Part shown: in pieces, positions 1 through 7,553 of the stretch
How positions within the stretch are numbered: the stretch's first letter is position 1
How the letters are laid out: each line of letters starts with the position of its first letter
NCBI GenBank assembly: GCA_036733285.1
Contig: DAINAU010000085.1
Location: 1-18,324 of the forward strand
Length of the DNA stretch: 18,324 nt
Source of the DNA: JAGOBX01 sp036733285
GTDB lineage: Bacteria > JAGOBX01
Reading direction: 5' to 3'
The notes under the pieces: model-generated
Database searches by the model: none
Seen by the model: only the letters and a program-made list of their open reading frames with translations
Told to the model about the DNA's origin: nothing
Translations under genes and position numbers: made by a program

Positions 1-97
1 TAAGGTTTGTTTGGGGTTTTGTAACTTGCGAAAAATATTTGTTCTTTGGGACTGTGCCTGTTTTTATAATCAATTTTAAATCCAGAATATTATTTTA

Positions 98-126
98 TTG
101 GATTTTTTTTTGAAATTATATATAAT
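98..126 (+). promoter_or_regulatory. Putative sigma70-type promoter giving a near-leaderless transcript
   Basis: TTGGAT (98-103) and a perfect TATAAT (121-126) are separated by 17 bases. The expected transcription start, about 7 bases beyond the -10 box, falls on or next to the ATG at 133, and no Shine-Dalgarno sequence precedes that ATG. A second TATAAT at 65-70 has no convincing -35 partner and would give a leader of roughly 55 bases. The surrounding DNA is very AT-rich, so the match could be chance. Confidence 0.45.
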
Positions 127-132
127 TTTTTT

Positions 133-1263
133 ATGAAATCAGACGTTTTTTTTGCGAACAATAGAGAACATCATCACTACAATATTTATGAGAAGGTAAA
201 AAGACTTCTTAATGAAATCGGACTGAACGGTATTGTTAAAAAAAACGATATTGTGGCGGTAAAGATTCATTTCGGCGAATACGGAAACACATCTTTTATA
301 CGGCCGTCTATAGTTAGAATAGTCATTGACGAAATAAAAGCGTTGGGCGGCAAACCTTTTCTGACCGATAGTTCGACGTTATATAAAGGAACAAGAAGCG
401 ATGCGGTCAGCCATTTGAATACTGCGTTATTGAACGGTTTTGATTTCTCGGTTGTCAACGCCCCTTTGATTATTTCCGACGGAGTTAAAGGCAATTCTGC
501 GGTAAAAATAAAAGTTTCGGGTAAAAATATTGAATTTGCCGATATATGTTCTGATGTTTTTTACGCTGACGCTCTGGTTGTGTTGACGCATTTTAAACTT
601 CACGAATTGACCGGATTCGGAGGCTCGTTAAAAAACGTCGCCATGGGATGCGCGGCAAAATCGGGAAAACTTATTATGCACAGTTCTGTTTCTCCGGTCA
701 TAAACGGCAGCCGCTGCGTTAAATGTATGGAATGTAAAAAAATATGCCCGGGCGGCGCAATGATTGTAAAAGAAAAATGTCTTATGATTAACCCCGAAAA
801 ATGTTTGGGTTGCGCTCAATGTGTTTCGATATGCCCTGTTTCTGCCATTAATATAGTGTGGAATTCGGCTTCAAACGACGCTCAGGAAAAAATGTGCGAA
901 TTTGCAAAAGCCGCTTTATCGAATAAAAAAAATAAAAATTGTTATCTTAATTTTCTCTACGATATAAGTCCTGAATGCGATTGCTATTCGCATAACGACG
1001 CGCCTGTGGTTCGGGATATCGGCATTCTTGCTTCTACGGATATAATCGCTATCGATAAAGCAAGCATAGATTTGGTCAATTCTGAACAGGGGCAAATTAA
1101 TTCGGCGTTAAGAAAAAATTTTGAGTCTGGCGGAGATAAAGCGAAAGGCGTTCATCCCGATTTAGACTGGACTACTCAGATAAATTACGGTTTTCAAATA
1201 GGACTTGGCAATAGAGAATATAATCTGATAACAATCAATCATAAAACCAAAAATAAAAATTAA
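133..1263 (+). CDS. DUF362 protein with two 4Fe-4S ferredoxin motifs
   Basis: A 376-residue soluble protein with no signal peptide. Residues 1-190 match my recollection of the DUF362 domain (VAVKIHFGE near 42-49, THFKLHELTGFGGSLKN near 152-168). The next part is a bacterial ferredoxin-like insert with eight cysteines in two CxxCxxCxxxCP motifs: C195/C198/C201/C205 and C224/C227/C230/C234. These should bind two 4Fe-4S clusters. A C-terminal part of the DUF362 fold follows (residues 280-360, with IIAIDKASIDLVN). The family is common in anaerobes, and its reaction is not established to my knowledge; an electron-transfer role is inferred from the clusters. There is no Shine-Dalgarno sequence, and a TATAAT box ends only 6 bases before the ATG, so the message may be leaderless. 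The gene is alone on its strand and converges on the operon to its right. Family call is firm, function unknown. Confidence 0.9.
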   Translation: MKSDVFFANNREHHHYNIYEKVKRLLNEIGLNGIVKKNDIVAVKIHFGEYGNTSFIRPSIVRIVIDEIKALGGKPFLTDSSTLYKGTRSDAVSHLNTALLNGFDFSVVNAPLIISDGVKGNSAVKIKVSGKNIEFADICSDVFYADALVVLTHFKLHELTGFGGSLKNVAMGCAAKSGKLIMHSSVSPVINGSRCVKCMECKKICPGGAMIVKEKCLMINPEKCLGCAQCVSICPVSAINIVWNSASNDAQEKMCEFAKAALSNKKNKNCYLNFLYDISPECDCYSHNDAPVVRDIGILASTDIIAIDKASIDLVNSEQGQINSALRKNFESGGDKAKGVHPDLDWTTQINYGFQIGLGNREYNLITINHKTKNKN

Positions 1264-1314
1264 ACCGGCAAAATGCAATAAATGTTTTTTATGAACAAAC
1301 CTGAATAGAAACAA

Positions 1315-1327
1315 ATCCGCCGCGGAT
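1315..1327 (-). terminator. Possible weak terminator of the minus-strand operon
   Basis: ATCCGC-c-GCGGAT is a perfect inverted repeat placed one base beyond the stop codon of the DUF115 gene. Read on the minus strand it forms a short GC-rich hairpin (five pairs, three-base loop) followed by TTGTTTC. The stem is short and the T run is interrupted, so termination is uncertain. It lies in the 65-base gap between converging genes. Confidence 0.3.
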
Positions 1328-1328
1328 A

Positions 1329-3065
1329 TTATTCTATGATTCTTTTCAGAAACGACGGTATTTTTTCTAATCCGTATTCCATATTCAAAAAAAACAATTC
1401 CAAATCGTTTTTTTCAAAAGCCGCTTCTTCAAGATTGAGCGAATACAATTGTTTTAACATAACGTAATATTTATTTTTATACAAATCCAAAAAAGAATAA
1501 TTGTTCTCTAAAATTATTTCTTTTAATTTCTTGAAATCAGCAAGAGATTCGAAGATTGACTTTCCGTGTTTAAGTTCTTGAATGGCAAGTTTTACGCGTT
1601 TTAATGATTTGTCGAGAAAATCAAGGTCGGTTTTAATTTTCATACTTAAAATATCGCGGTTAATTTTTATCTTTTTATTTTGGTTTATGCGGTTGAGGAT
1701 ATTTTTGTTTATTACGGGAAGCGCCTCGCTAAGTTCTGAAAGCGTTTTTTTTTCAGTATTCGGAATATAAGCTCCGCCTTCAGTTGCGTTAAAAATTTTT
1801 TGTTTCATAATTTTTGCCGCGTCGCTTATCCAGTTTTGATAATGCTTTAGCGTAGTGTCGGTATAAACCGTTTCGCTGAAGTTTCCTTTTACCGGAAATA
1901 ATGATTTGTTAGAATAGTATGAAAATAAATTCGTTTCAAAAGTATGAAATTTTGTCTGGCTTGACGCATACGCTAACATATCGTATGAATCTGCGCTGTG
2001 AGTTTTTAAGCCGGTATAAGCGAGGTCTTGCCCCGAAAAAATAATTGGATCGCATTCCATATTTCTCGCAAGATCAAGCGCGATTGTCGAAACCGAACCG
2101 CCGGTTTGCAGATACCCAGTATCTCCAATAGAATCTTTTATATAATCGAATAAAGGCTCGAATTTAACGTAGTCTGCGCCTTCGCAAGTTTTTAAATGTT
2201 GCCCTATAATGCTGCAAAGTTTACGTTCGCCTTTATACCAGTCTAAAATTTTTGGATTTATGGTTAAGTCATAGACCAAAATGAAATCTTGAATATCGAT
2301 TCCTTTAAAATCATTAAAGTTTTCTTTTTGAGCGTCAAGGGAAACAACAATATCCGGTATGCAATTTTGATTTAACAATGACCGCAACGCCGTATCTACC
2401 GCGATAACGACGCATTTGTCTTTAATGATTTTTATGTCTTTTAAACTTTTATCAAGCGAGGGACCCGCGCATACGATTAATGCCGGAATATTTTTGAATT
2501 TTCCATATATTGAATTTACCGGATAGCTTGCCTCTATATGTTTGAAATTTATGGAAATATTTTCGTTCCATAATTCCGAAAGACAATACTGCGTCCAAAA
2601 ATTCTTGTGTTTTGATTCGATAACTGTTTTTAAAACATTGATAAATTCAATGAATTTATTTTTAAAATCATTTACGGGCTGATATGCGTTGAAAATTTTA
2701 ATCCCTTCGAGATTTTTGTAATCGATATTTTTTTCAAAAAGAAACATTAACTCTTCGGGATTCGAATAAAAAAAAACGTTTGAATTGCCTGATTTATTTT
2801 TCGAGTTTAATAAATTAAATACTTCGGGAATGATTTCAAAAGATAAAACCTTTAAATCGGGACGATTACGGTTTAAATAATTCTGATGATAACCGAGACC
2901 GGCTCCGAAACAAACGACCGTTCTTGTAGTTTTTGTTATCAGATTCTTTAATTGGCGTTCTATTAGTCTGTCAATATCATACGCGCTGTAAATTGCCGCG
3001 TTATTGATTTGAAGGACGTCTTTTGTTCCGCTTTTATCCTTGAATACTTGAATTGCGGGTTTCAT
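1329..3065 (-). CDS. DUF115 / Maf-like protein (MptE-like domain), possible glycan or flagellin glycosylation
   Basis: A 578-residue protein. Residues about 20-175 form a Rossmann-like N-terminal module (FGAGLGYH at 53-60, VLSFEIIPEVF at 73-83). Residues about 180-435 are the DUF115 domain (named after archaeal 6-hydroxymethylpterin pyrophosphokinase MptE). It shows VCAGPSLD (198-205), VDTAL (223-227), PDIVVSLD (237-244), a GGSVST stretch (322-327), FSGQDLAYTG (343-352) and NATEGGAYI (426-434). The C-terminal 140 residues are Lys/Leu/Glu-rich and probably helical. In flagellated bacteria this architecture is the motility accessory factor (Maf) family linked to flagellin glycosylation. No flagellin gene is visible here, so a role in surface-glycan transfer is inferred from the neighbouring rmlB and rmlD. 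The start overlaps the end of rmlD by 32 bases and has no clear Shine-Dalgarno, suggesting translational coupling. It is last in the operon. Confidence 0.85.
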   Translation of the reverse strand: MKPAIQVFKDKSGTKDVLQINNAAIYSAYDIDRLIERQLKNLITKTTRTVVCFGAGLGYHQNYLNRNRPDLKVLSFEIIPEVFNLLNSKNKSGNSNVFFYSNPEELMFLFEKNIDYKNLEGIKIFNAYQPVNDFKNKFIEFINVLKTVIESKHKNFWTQYCLSELWNENISINFKHIEASYPVNSIYGKFKNIPALIVCAGPSLDKSLKDIKIIKDKCVVIAVDTALRSLLNQNCIPDIVVSLDAQKENFNDFKGIDIQDFILVYDLTINPKILDWYKGERKLCSIIGQHLKTCEGADYVKFEPLFDYIKDSIGDTGYLQTGGSVSTIALDLARNMECDPIIFSGQDLAYTGLKTHSADSYDMLAYASSQTKFHTFETNLFSYYSNKSLFPVKGNFSETVYTDTTLKHYQNWISDAAKIMKQKIFNATEGGAYIPNTEKKTLSELSEALPVINKNILNRINQNKKIKINRDILSMKIKTDLDFLDKSLKRVKLAIQELKHGKSIFESLADFKKLKEIILENNYSFLDLYKNKYYVMLKQLYSLNLEEAAFEKNDLELFFLNMEYGLEKIPSFLKRIIE

Positions 3066-3915
3066 ATAATTTTTTGTAATGTTTTAAACATTCGGCGACT
3101 GCATCCTGCCATATTTCAATATTTAAATGAAAAGTTGAAATCAGTTTTGTGATATTCATCGCTGAGAATTGAGGTCTTTTAGCGGGCAATTTTAATTCGG
3201 CTCCCGTGATTTTTTTTATATTCGATTCGAATCCGGAGCCGTCTATTATGCATTTTCCAAAGTTATACCAGTTTGTATAGCCGTTATTGGAAGCGTTGTA
3301 TATCCCGAATTTATCGGTTTTTATTATTTGATATATGATATTCGCAAGCGTGTTCGAATAAGTGGGATTTCCATAATGGTCGATGATAAGTTTAATGGGA
3401 CTTTTGTGTTTGACCGTATTATAAACCCACTTGAAAAAATTTTCGCCGTAACATCCGAACATCCATGCGGTTCTTAATATGAAATATCTGTCCATTTTAT
3501 CGCAAATATTATTTTCTCCGAGCAGTTTAGTTTTGCCATAGACGTTGATTGGTTTTACCTGCGCCGTTTCGTCTACGGGTTCGAGTATCGGACAGTTATA
3601 AACGTAATCTGTGCTTATATGACAAAGTTTGACGAAGTATTTTCTACATACCTCGGATAAAACCGCCGGTCCTTCCGCGTTGATGGTTTTAGCGGTATCC
3701 GGATTTTTTTCGCATCCGTCGACGTTTGTGTATGCCGCGCAGTTTATAATCGCTTTTATTTGATGCTCGTCGACAAATCTCGATATTTGTTCTTTGTCGG
3801 TAATATTAAGGCGTTTAATATCCGTAAAAAAAACCTTGAAATTTTTGTGATTCTTAGAGACTTCTTTTAAAGAAGTCCCCAACATTCCATTTGCGCCGGT
3901 TACGAGAATATTCAT
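3034..3915 (-). CDS. rmlD: dTDP-4-dehydrorhamnose reductase
   Basis: A 293-residue short-chain dehydrogenase/reductase of the extended (RmlD) type. The family reduces dTDP-4-keto-L-rhamnose to dTDP-L-rhamnose with NAD(P)H. Visible features are the dinucleotide-binding loop GANGMLG (residues 7-13), STDYVY (101-106) and the catalytic Y126-x3-K130 in VYGKTK, followed by LRTAWMFG (148-154), typical of RmlD. The frame stays open 53 codons further upstream, but I chose the ATG at 3915. The nucleotide-binding strand MNILVTG begins there, an AGGGAG ribosome-binding site lies about 9 bases ahead, and the extra upstream codons are read inside rmlB in another frame. The start is 1 base past the rmlB stop, so the two genes are coupled. 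Confidence 0.92.
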   Translation of the reverse strand: MNILVTGANGMLGTSLKEVSKNHKNFKVFFTDIKRLNITDKEQISRFVDEHQIKAIINCAAYTNVDGCEKNPDTAKTINAEGPAVLSEVCRKYFVKLCHISTDYVYNCPILEPVDETAQVKPINVYGKTKLLGENNICDKMDRYFILRTAWMFGCYGENFFKWVYNTVKHKSPIKLIIDHYGNPTYSNTLANIIYQIIKTDKFGIYNASNNGYTNWYNFGKCIIDGSGFESNIKKITGAELKLPAKRPQFSAMNITKLISTFHLNIEIWQDAVAECLKHYKKLYETRNSSIQG

Positions 3916-3916
3916 A

Positions 3917-4933
3917 TTATTTTTTCTCCCTGTCGATGTATTGCCGCTTATAATAATTATCAAACTCTTTATTTTTAAGTTTATTCCACCAGTCTTTGTT
4001 ATCCATATACCATTTGACGGTTTGTTCCATTCCTTTGTCGAACGGAACCTCGGGTTTCCAGCCGAGAGCTTCAAGTTTTGAAGAATCGAGGGCGTATCTT
4101 CTATCGTGACCGAGTCTGTCTTTTACAGGCGCGATGAGAGATTCGGATTTTCCCGCAAGGTTTAAAATTAATTTTGCGATTTCAATATTCGTATGAAGAT
4201 TGCCGCCTCCAATATTGTAAATTTCGCCGTGTTTTCCGTTTTTAAGAAGAAATAAAATAGCGTTGCAATGGTCGTCCACGTAAAGCCAGTCGCGAATGTT
4301 CAAACCGTCGCCGTATAGCGGAACATTTTTATCTTCCATAGCGTTTGTCGCGAATAACGGGATTAGTTTTTCCGGATATTGAAAAGGTCCGTAATTATTT
4401 GAAGCGCGCGTTATAATTACCGGTAGTCCGTAAGTCGCATAAAAAGAATAAGCGAGACGGTCGCCCCCCGCTTTGCTTGCCGAATACGGATTCCGCGGCA
4501 TTAACGTATCGGTTTCTTTGGAAAATCCGGTTTCAACGCTTCCATAAACTTCGTCCGTGCTTATCTGAATGAATTTTTCGATTCCAAAACTTCTTGCGTT
4601 TTCAAGAAGTATATACGCTCCTTCGACGTCCGTTTTTATGAAATCCACCGCTCCCATTATCGATCTGTCCACATGGCTTTCAGCCGCAAAATTTATGATT
4701 GCGTCTATCTGATAATTTTTAAGCGTTTCTCTGACTTTATTATAATCGCAAATATCGCCGAGAATAAATTTATAACGTTTGTCGTTTTGAACGTCTTTAA
4801 GATTTTCCGGATTTCCGGCGTAGGTTAGCTTGTCAAAATTAATTACTTTAACATCGTCGGTTTTATTCAACAAAATTCTTATGAAATTTGAACCTATAAA
4901 TCCGGCGCCGCCGGTAACTAAAATGTTTTTCAT
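3917..4933 (-). CDS. rmlB: dTDP-glucose 4,6-dehydratase
   Basis: A 338-residue NAD-dependent extended SDR enzyme, normal length for RmlB. The family converts dTDP-glucose to dTDP-4-keto-6-deoxyglucose, the branch point to rhamnose and other 6-deoxysugars. It has the GGAGFIG loop (8-14), AAESHVDRS (83-91), the TDE triad segment STDEVYGS (125-132) that separates dehydratases from other SDRs, catalytic Y150-x3-K154, and SNNYGPFQYPEKL (178-190). A purine-rich AGGACGGG lies 10-17 bases before the ATG, and the apgM stop is 20 bases upstream. rmlA and rmlC, needed for a full rhamnose pathway, are not in this window. Confidence 0.95.
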   Translation of the reverse strand: MKNILVTGGAGFIGSNFIRILLNKTDDVKVINFDKLTYAGNPENLKDVQNDKRYKFILGDICDYNKVRETLKNYQIDAIINFAAESHVDRSIMGAVDFIKTDVEGAYILLENARSFGIEKFIQISTDEVYGSVETGFSKETDTLMPRNPYSASKAGGDRLAYSFYATYGLPVIITRASNNYGPFQYPEKLIPLFATNAMEDKNVPLYGDGLNIRDWLYVDDHCNAILFLLKNGKHGEIYNIGGGNLHTNIEIAKLILNLAGKSESLIAPVKDRLGHDRRYALDSSKLEALGWKPEVPFDKGMEQTVKWYMDNKDWWNKLKNKEFDNYYKRQYIDREKK

Positions 4934-4953
4934 TGTCTTACTACCCGTCCTGA

Positions 4954-6144
4954 TTAGTTTTTTGTTTTTCCGAAAAATTTGTCTAATAATAGATGCCCTT
5001 CGCTTATGAAATTTGAATCGGGATAATTAAAAAATTCGCTGAATCTCATTCCGGATTTTACGTTTGATTTCGCGTCGTATACGGCATACGGCACCGGTTT
5101 GTTTTCGTGCGTTCGCAAACTTATCGGAGTGGGATGATCCGGCAGAGCCATTATCCTGTAATCTCCGTATTCTTTCAATGCTTTTAATATTTCAACCACT
5201 ATGTATTTGTCGACTTTTTCAATCATCTCTATTTTTTTATCAAGATTTCCGTCGTGTCCGGCTTCGTCCGTAGCTTCAATGTGAACAAATATAAAATCGT
5301 ATTTTTCAAGGTTTTTAATGGCGTATTCGGCTTTTCCTTTGAAATTGGTATCGTAATAACCGGTAACTCCAGGAACATTTATAACGTCTAAACCGGCGTA
5401 TTTTCCAAGCCCGTTTATTAAATCAACCGCGGAAATCACGCAACCGTTAACATTATATTTTTCTTTAAATTTTTTTAATTTTTTCGTTTTGCCCTGTCCC
5501 CACAACCACAGCATATTGGGTTCGGAATTTCCGGTTTTGTAATCTTTGAGTATTTCGTTTGAATAATTCATAAATTCGTTTATTATTTCGGAACCTTTTC
5601 CGACAGCCGAATTTTCCGAAATTTTTTGATTAATTATATCGTGCGGAGGAACGCAATGCAAATGCTCGTAATCAATTTCCGGATATTTTTCGTTGTCTAT
5701 CAGAAGTATGTGCCGGTATCCGACTCCCGGAAATAATTTTATTCCGGAGTATTTGTTTTTTGAATTGAAATATTTAATAACTTCGATTGATTCTTCGGTT
5801 TTTATATGATTGGCGTTTGAACTGAACATTTTTCCGTCTTTTACCGTAACATTGTTGCATCTGAAAATTATATCTTTTTCCGAATAATCAATGTTGAGAC
5901 TTACGGCTTCAAGCGGACCTCTCGACATAAAATATTTTTTGGGGTCGTATCCCATTATTGACATAATCGCAACGTCTGAACCGCTCGGCATACCTTCAGG
6001 AATGGTTTTAACTTTTCCGATGATTCCATTCTCGGAAATAAAATCAAGACCCGGAGTATTGGCGTATTCAACGGGAGATTTGTCTCCTAACTCCGCAATT
6101 CTATTGTCTGCCATTCCGTCGGGCAGGATTATTACATATTTCAT
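4954..6144 (-). CDS. apgM: Cofactor-independent phosphoglycerate mutase, archaeal type
   Basis: A 396-residue cytosolic enzyme of the alkaline phosphatase superfamily that interconverts 3- and 2-phosphoglycerate in lower glycolysis/gluconeogenesis. The family's divalent-metal and phosphoserine residues are visible: D9 in ILPDGMAD, S56 in GSDVAIMSIMGYDP, H288/D293/H297 in HIEATDEAGHDGN, and D336-H337 plus H346 in LPDHPTPISLRTH. Length fits the archaeal-type (ApgM) family, which is shorter than the roughly 510-residue bacterial GpmI. The ATG is preceded by AGAGG at 5-base spacing and by a good promoter about 50 bases upstream. It is first in an operon with rmlB, rmlD and the DUF115 gene. Linking glycolysis with sugar-nucleotide genes looks like convenience rather than a shared pathway. 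Confidence 0.93.
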   Translation of the reverse strand: MKYVIILPDGMADNRIAELGDKSPVEYANTPGLDFISENGIIGKVKTIPEGMPSGSDVAIMSIMGYDPKKYFMSRGPLEAVSLNIDYSEKDIIFRCNNVTVKDGKMFSSNANHIKTEESIEVIKYFNSKNKYSGIKLFPGVGYRHILLIDNEKYPEIDYEHLHCVPPHDIINQKISENSAVGKGSEIINEFMNYSNEILKDYKTGNSEPNMLWLWGQGKTKKLKKFKEKYNVNGCVISAVDLINGLGKYAGLDVINVPGVTGYYDTNFKGKAEYAIKNLEKYDFIFVHIEATDEAGHDGNLDKKIEMIEKVDKYIVVEILKALKEYGDYRIMALPDHPTPISLRTHENKPVPYAVYDAKSNVKSGMRFSEFFNYPDSNFISEGHLLLDKFFGKTKN

Positions 6145-6196
6145 ACAAACCTCTAATTTCGTTTTAAAACCAATATTGTTTTTATATTTTCATAGT

Positions 6197-6224
6197 ATTG
6201 TAAAACAAAACTTTATTAAGTCAA
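6197..6224 (-). promoter_or_regulatory. Promoter of the apgM-rmlB-rmlD-DUF115 operon
   Basis: On the minus strand TTGACT (6224-6219) and TACAAT (6202-6197) are separated by 16 bases, a close match to the sigma70 consensus. Transcription would start near 6190, giving a leader of about 45 bases that contains the AGAGG ribosome-binding site of apgM. I see no obvious operator in the leader. Confidence 0.65.
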
Positions 6225-6506
6225 GTTTTCTTATAATCCTGACCCGGCTCGGGGAACGCTTTTAAAAAGTTGTAAAAAATCAAACGGCTTTTATAAAAGA
6301 TTTATTTTCTAAAAGCTGATTATCTCTCCAAGTTCAAAATTTATTAGAAATATGATTAAACCACATAATCCGCAATGCAAATCATCAAACGCTAAAAAAA
6401 TTATTAGATGAAATTATTTCTGTTAATATTGATGTTTTAAAATCAAAGGAATAAATTTCCATTTCCTTGAACTATACCCATGGTTCAGAATTATTCAGTT
6501 TTTTAT
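6225..6506. other. Intergenic stretch between divergent promoters, possible decayed reading frame
   Basis: No convincing gene lies here. One plus-strand frame (about 6267-6454) reads like protein, ending with LKKLLDEIISVNIDVLKSKE and a TAA at 6452-6454. It is interrupted by two TGA codons and has no start signal. AT-rich DNA often gives such strings, so this is at best a relic of a lost gene. Confidence 0.2.
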
Positions 6507-6535
6507 TTGACTATCTTCAGAAAATATATTATATT
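6507..6535 (+). promoter_or_regulatory. Promoter of the HIT-Nudix-ABC importer operon
   Basis: TTGACT (6507-6512) and TATATT (6530-6535) are separated by 17 bases. Transcription would start near 6542, leaving a leader of about 94 bases before the HIT gene. This is the only good promoter match I see ahead of the four genes up to 10566. Confidence 0.55.
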
Positions 6536-6635
6536 GCGATTTATTTTGATGGCTTGGAAAAATATAAAATGAGTATAAATTTCAGAAAAATATATTTATG
6601 TTTGAAAATATTTAAAGACGCCGGCGGGAAAAACA

Positions 6636-7145
6636 ATGATAATCAAAACTAATTTATTCACCCCAAAAAAATTCGATTATGTCAGGGGAATAAAACCAAA
6701 GGTAAAATGTATTTTATGTTCGGTTTTAAACGGCGAGTCAGGCGTGGATAATTTGCTGTTGTATAAAGGGTCTTCGATGAATATCACTATGAATCTTTAT
6801 CCATACAATCCCGGACATATTATGATTTTTCCCGCAAGACATATCGAGGATGTCCGGAAGTTGACGGAATCCGAGTGGATGGAAATTTTTCGTCTGCAGA
6901 GATTGTCGCTTGATTGTCTTGAAGAAGTTTATAAGCCGACAGGTTTTAATATGGGATTTAATATCGGGCAGTTCGGCGGAGCGAGCATAGAACACATTCA
7001 TTTTCATATTGTTCCAAGATATAAAAATGAAATAGGATTTATGGAATTATTCAGCGATGCAAGGATAATTGTTGAAAATCCGAAAAAAACTTTTAACAAA
7101 TTAAAAAAACTATTTAGATTGAAAACAAAAAAACAAAGCGTATAA
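6636..7145 (+). CDS. HIT (histidine triad) family nucleotide hydrolase or phosphorylase
   Basis: A 169-residue cytosolic protein with the histidine triad H120-x-H122-x-H124 in EHIHFHIVPR; the central histidine is the nucleotidyl acceptor in this family. Other family features are an N-terminal CILC pair (C25/C28), NPGHIMIFPARHI (58-70) and GFNMGFNIGQFGGAS (103-117). The length and CxxC suggest the branch related to Ap4A phosphorylases/hydrolases rather than the smaller Hint-like proteins, but the substrate cannot be fixed from sequence. A weak GGCGGG lies about 9 bases before the ATG. The Nudix gene starts 20 bases after the stop, so the two nucleotide-cleaving enzymes are probably co-expressed. 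Confidence 0.88.
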   Translation: MIIKTNLFTPKKFDYVRGIKPKVKCILCSVLNGESGVDNLLLYKGSSMNITMNLYPYNPGHIMIFPARHIEDVRKLTESEWMEIFRLQRLSLDCLEEVYKPTGFNMGFNIGQFGGASIEHIHFHIVPRYKNEIGFMELFSDARIIVENPKKTFNKLKKLFRLKTKKQSV

Positions 7146-7165
7146 AAAGGATAGGGTGAATAATT

Positions 7166-7552
7166 TTGATTATAGTAACTGCCGCGATAATCAGGGATTC
7201 TGAAAACAGGATTCTTATAACTCAACGGAAAAAAAAATCTCATAATGCGTTAAAATGGGAATTTCCCGGCGGAACGCTCGAACCCGGCGAATCGCCCGAA
7301 GACTGCATTATAAGAGAGATAAAGGAAGAGCTTAATATTAATATCGGCGTATTGGATATTTTTAAAGCGATTTATCATAAATACAAGGAAAAAACCATTT
7401 TGCTTCTCGTTTATGAATGCGAATATTTATCGGGAACTTTGAGTAAAATCGAATGCGAAGACGCAAAATGGATTGAACCCTGCGAATTTTCAAATTTCGA
7501 TTTTGCGGAAGCGGATTTGCCGGCGGTAAAAAAAATAATTTCAAAAAAATAA
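7166..7552 (+). CDS. Nudix hydrolase, MutT-like
   Basis: A 128-residue single-domain Nudix protein. The Nudix box runs from G36 to I58: G36-x5-E42-x7-R50-E51-I52-x-E54-E55. The usual glycine after the EE pair is N57, a tolerated change. Small proteins of this type, starting with ITAAII-like strands and carrying an RKKKSH-type basic segment (21-26), usually hydrolyse (d)NTPs such as 8-oxo-dGTP. The exact substrate is inferred, not shown. The start is TTG at 7166, the only start that keeps the first beta strand. A purine-rich GGATAGGG lies 10-17 bases upstream. The next gene starts 1 base after its stop. Confidence 0.9.
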   Translation: MIIVTAAIIRDSENRILITQRKKKSHNALKWEFPGGTLEPGESPEDCIIREIKEELNINIGVLDIFKAIYHKYKEKTILLLVYECEYLSGTLSKIECEDAKWIEPCEFSNFDFAEADLPAVKKIISKK

Positions 7553-7553
7553 T

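Noticed and set aside
1297..1308. The 12-base word AAACCTGAATAG, repeated at 11323-11334, both after gene ends
   Set aside because: Several identical 12-base pairs are expected by chance in 18 kb of sequence, and the flanks do not match.
3916..4074. An extra 53-codon N-terminus for rmlD
   Set aside because: It lies entirely within rmlB in another frame, and the RmlD fold begins exactly at the ATG of 3915, which has its own AGGGAG site.
5064..5273. Opposite-strand open frames inside apgM and other genes
   Set aside because: They are shadows of well-supported coding genes, without start signals or recognisable protein features.
6467..6652. A 61-codon open frame starting at TTG and overlapping the HIT gene start
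   Set aside because: It has no properly spaced ribosome-binding site and no recognisable family, and it contains the best promoter match for the HIT operon.
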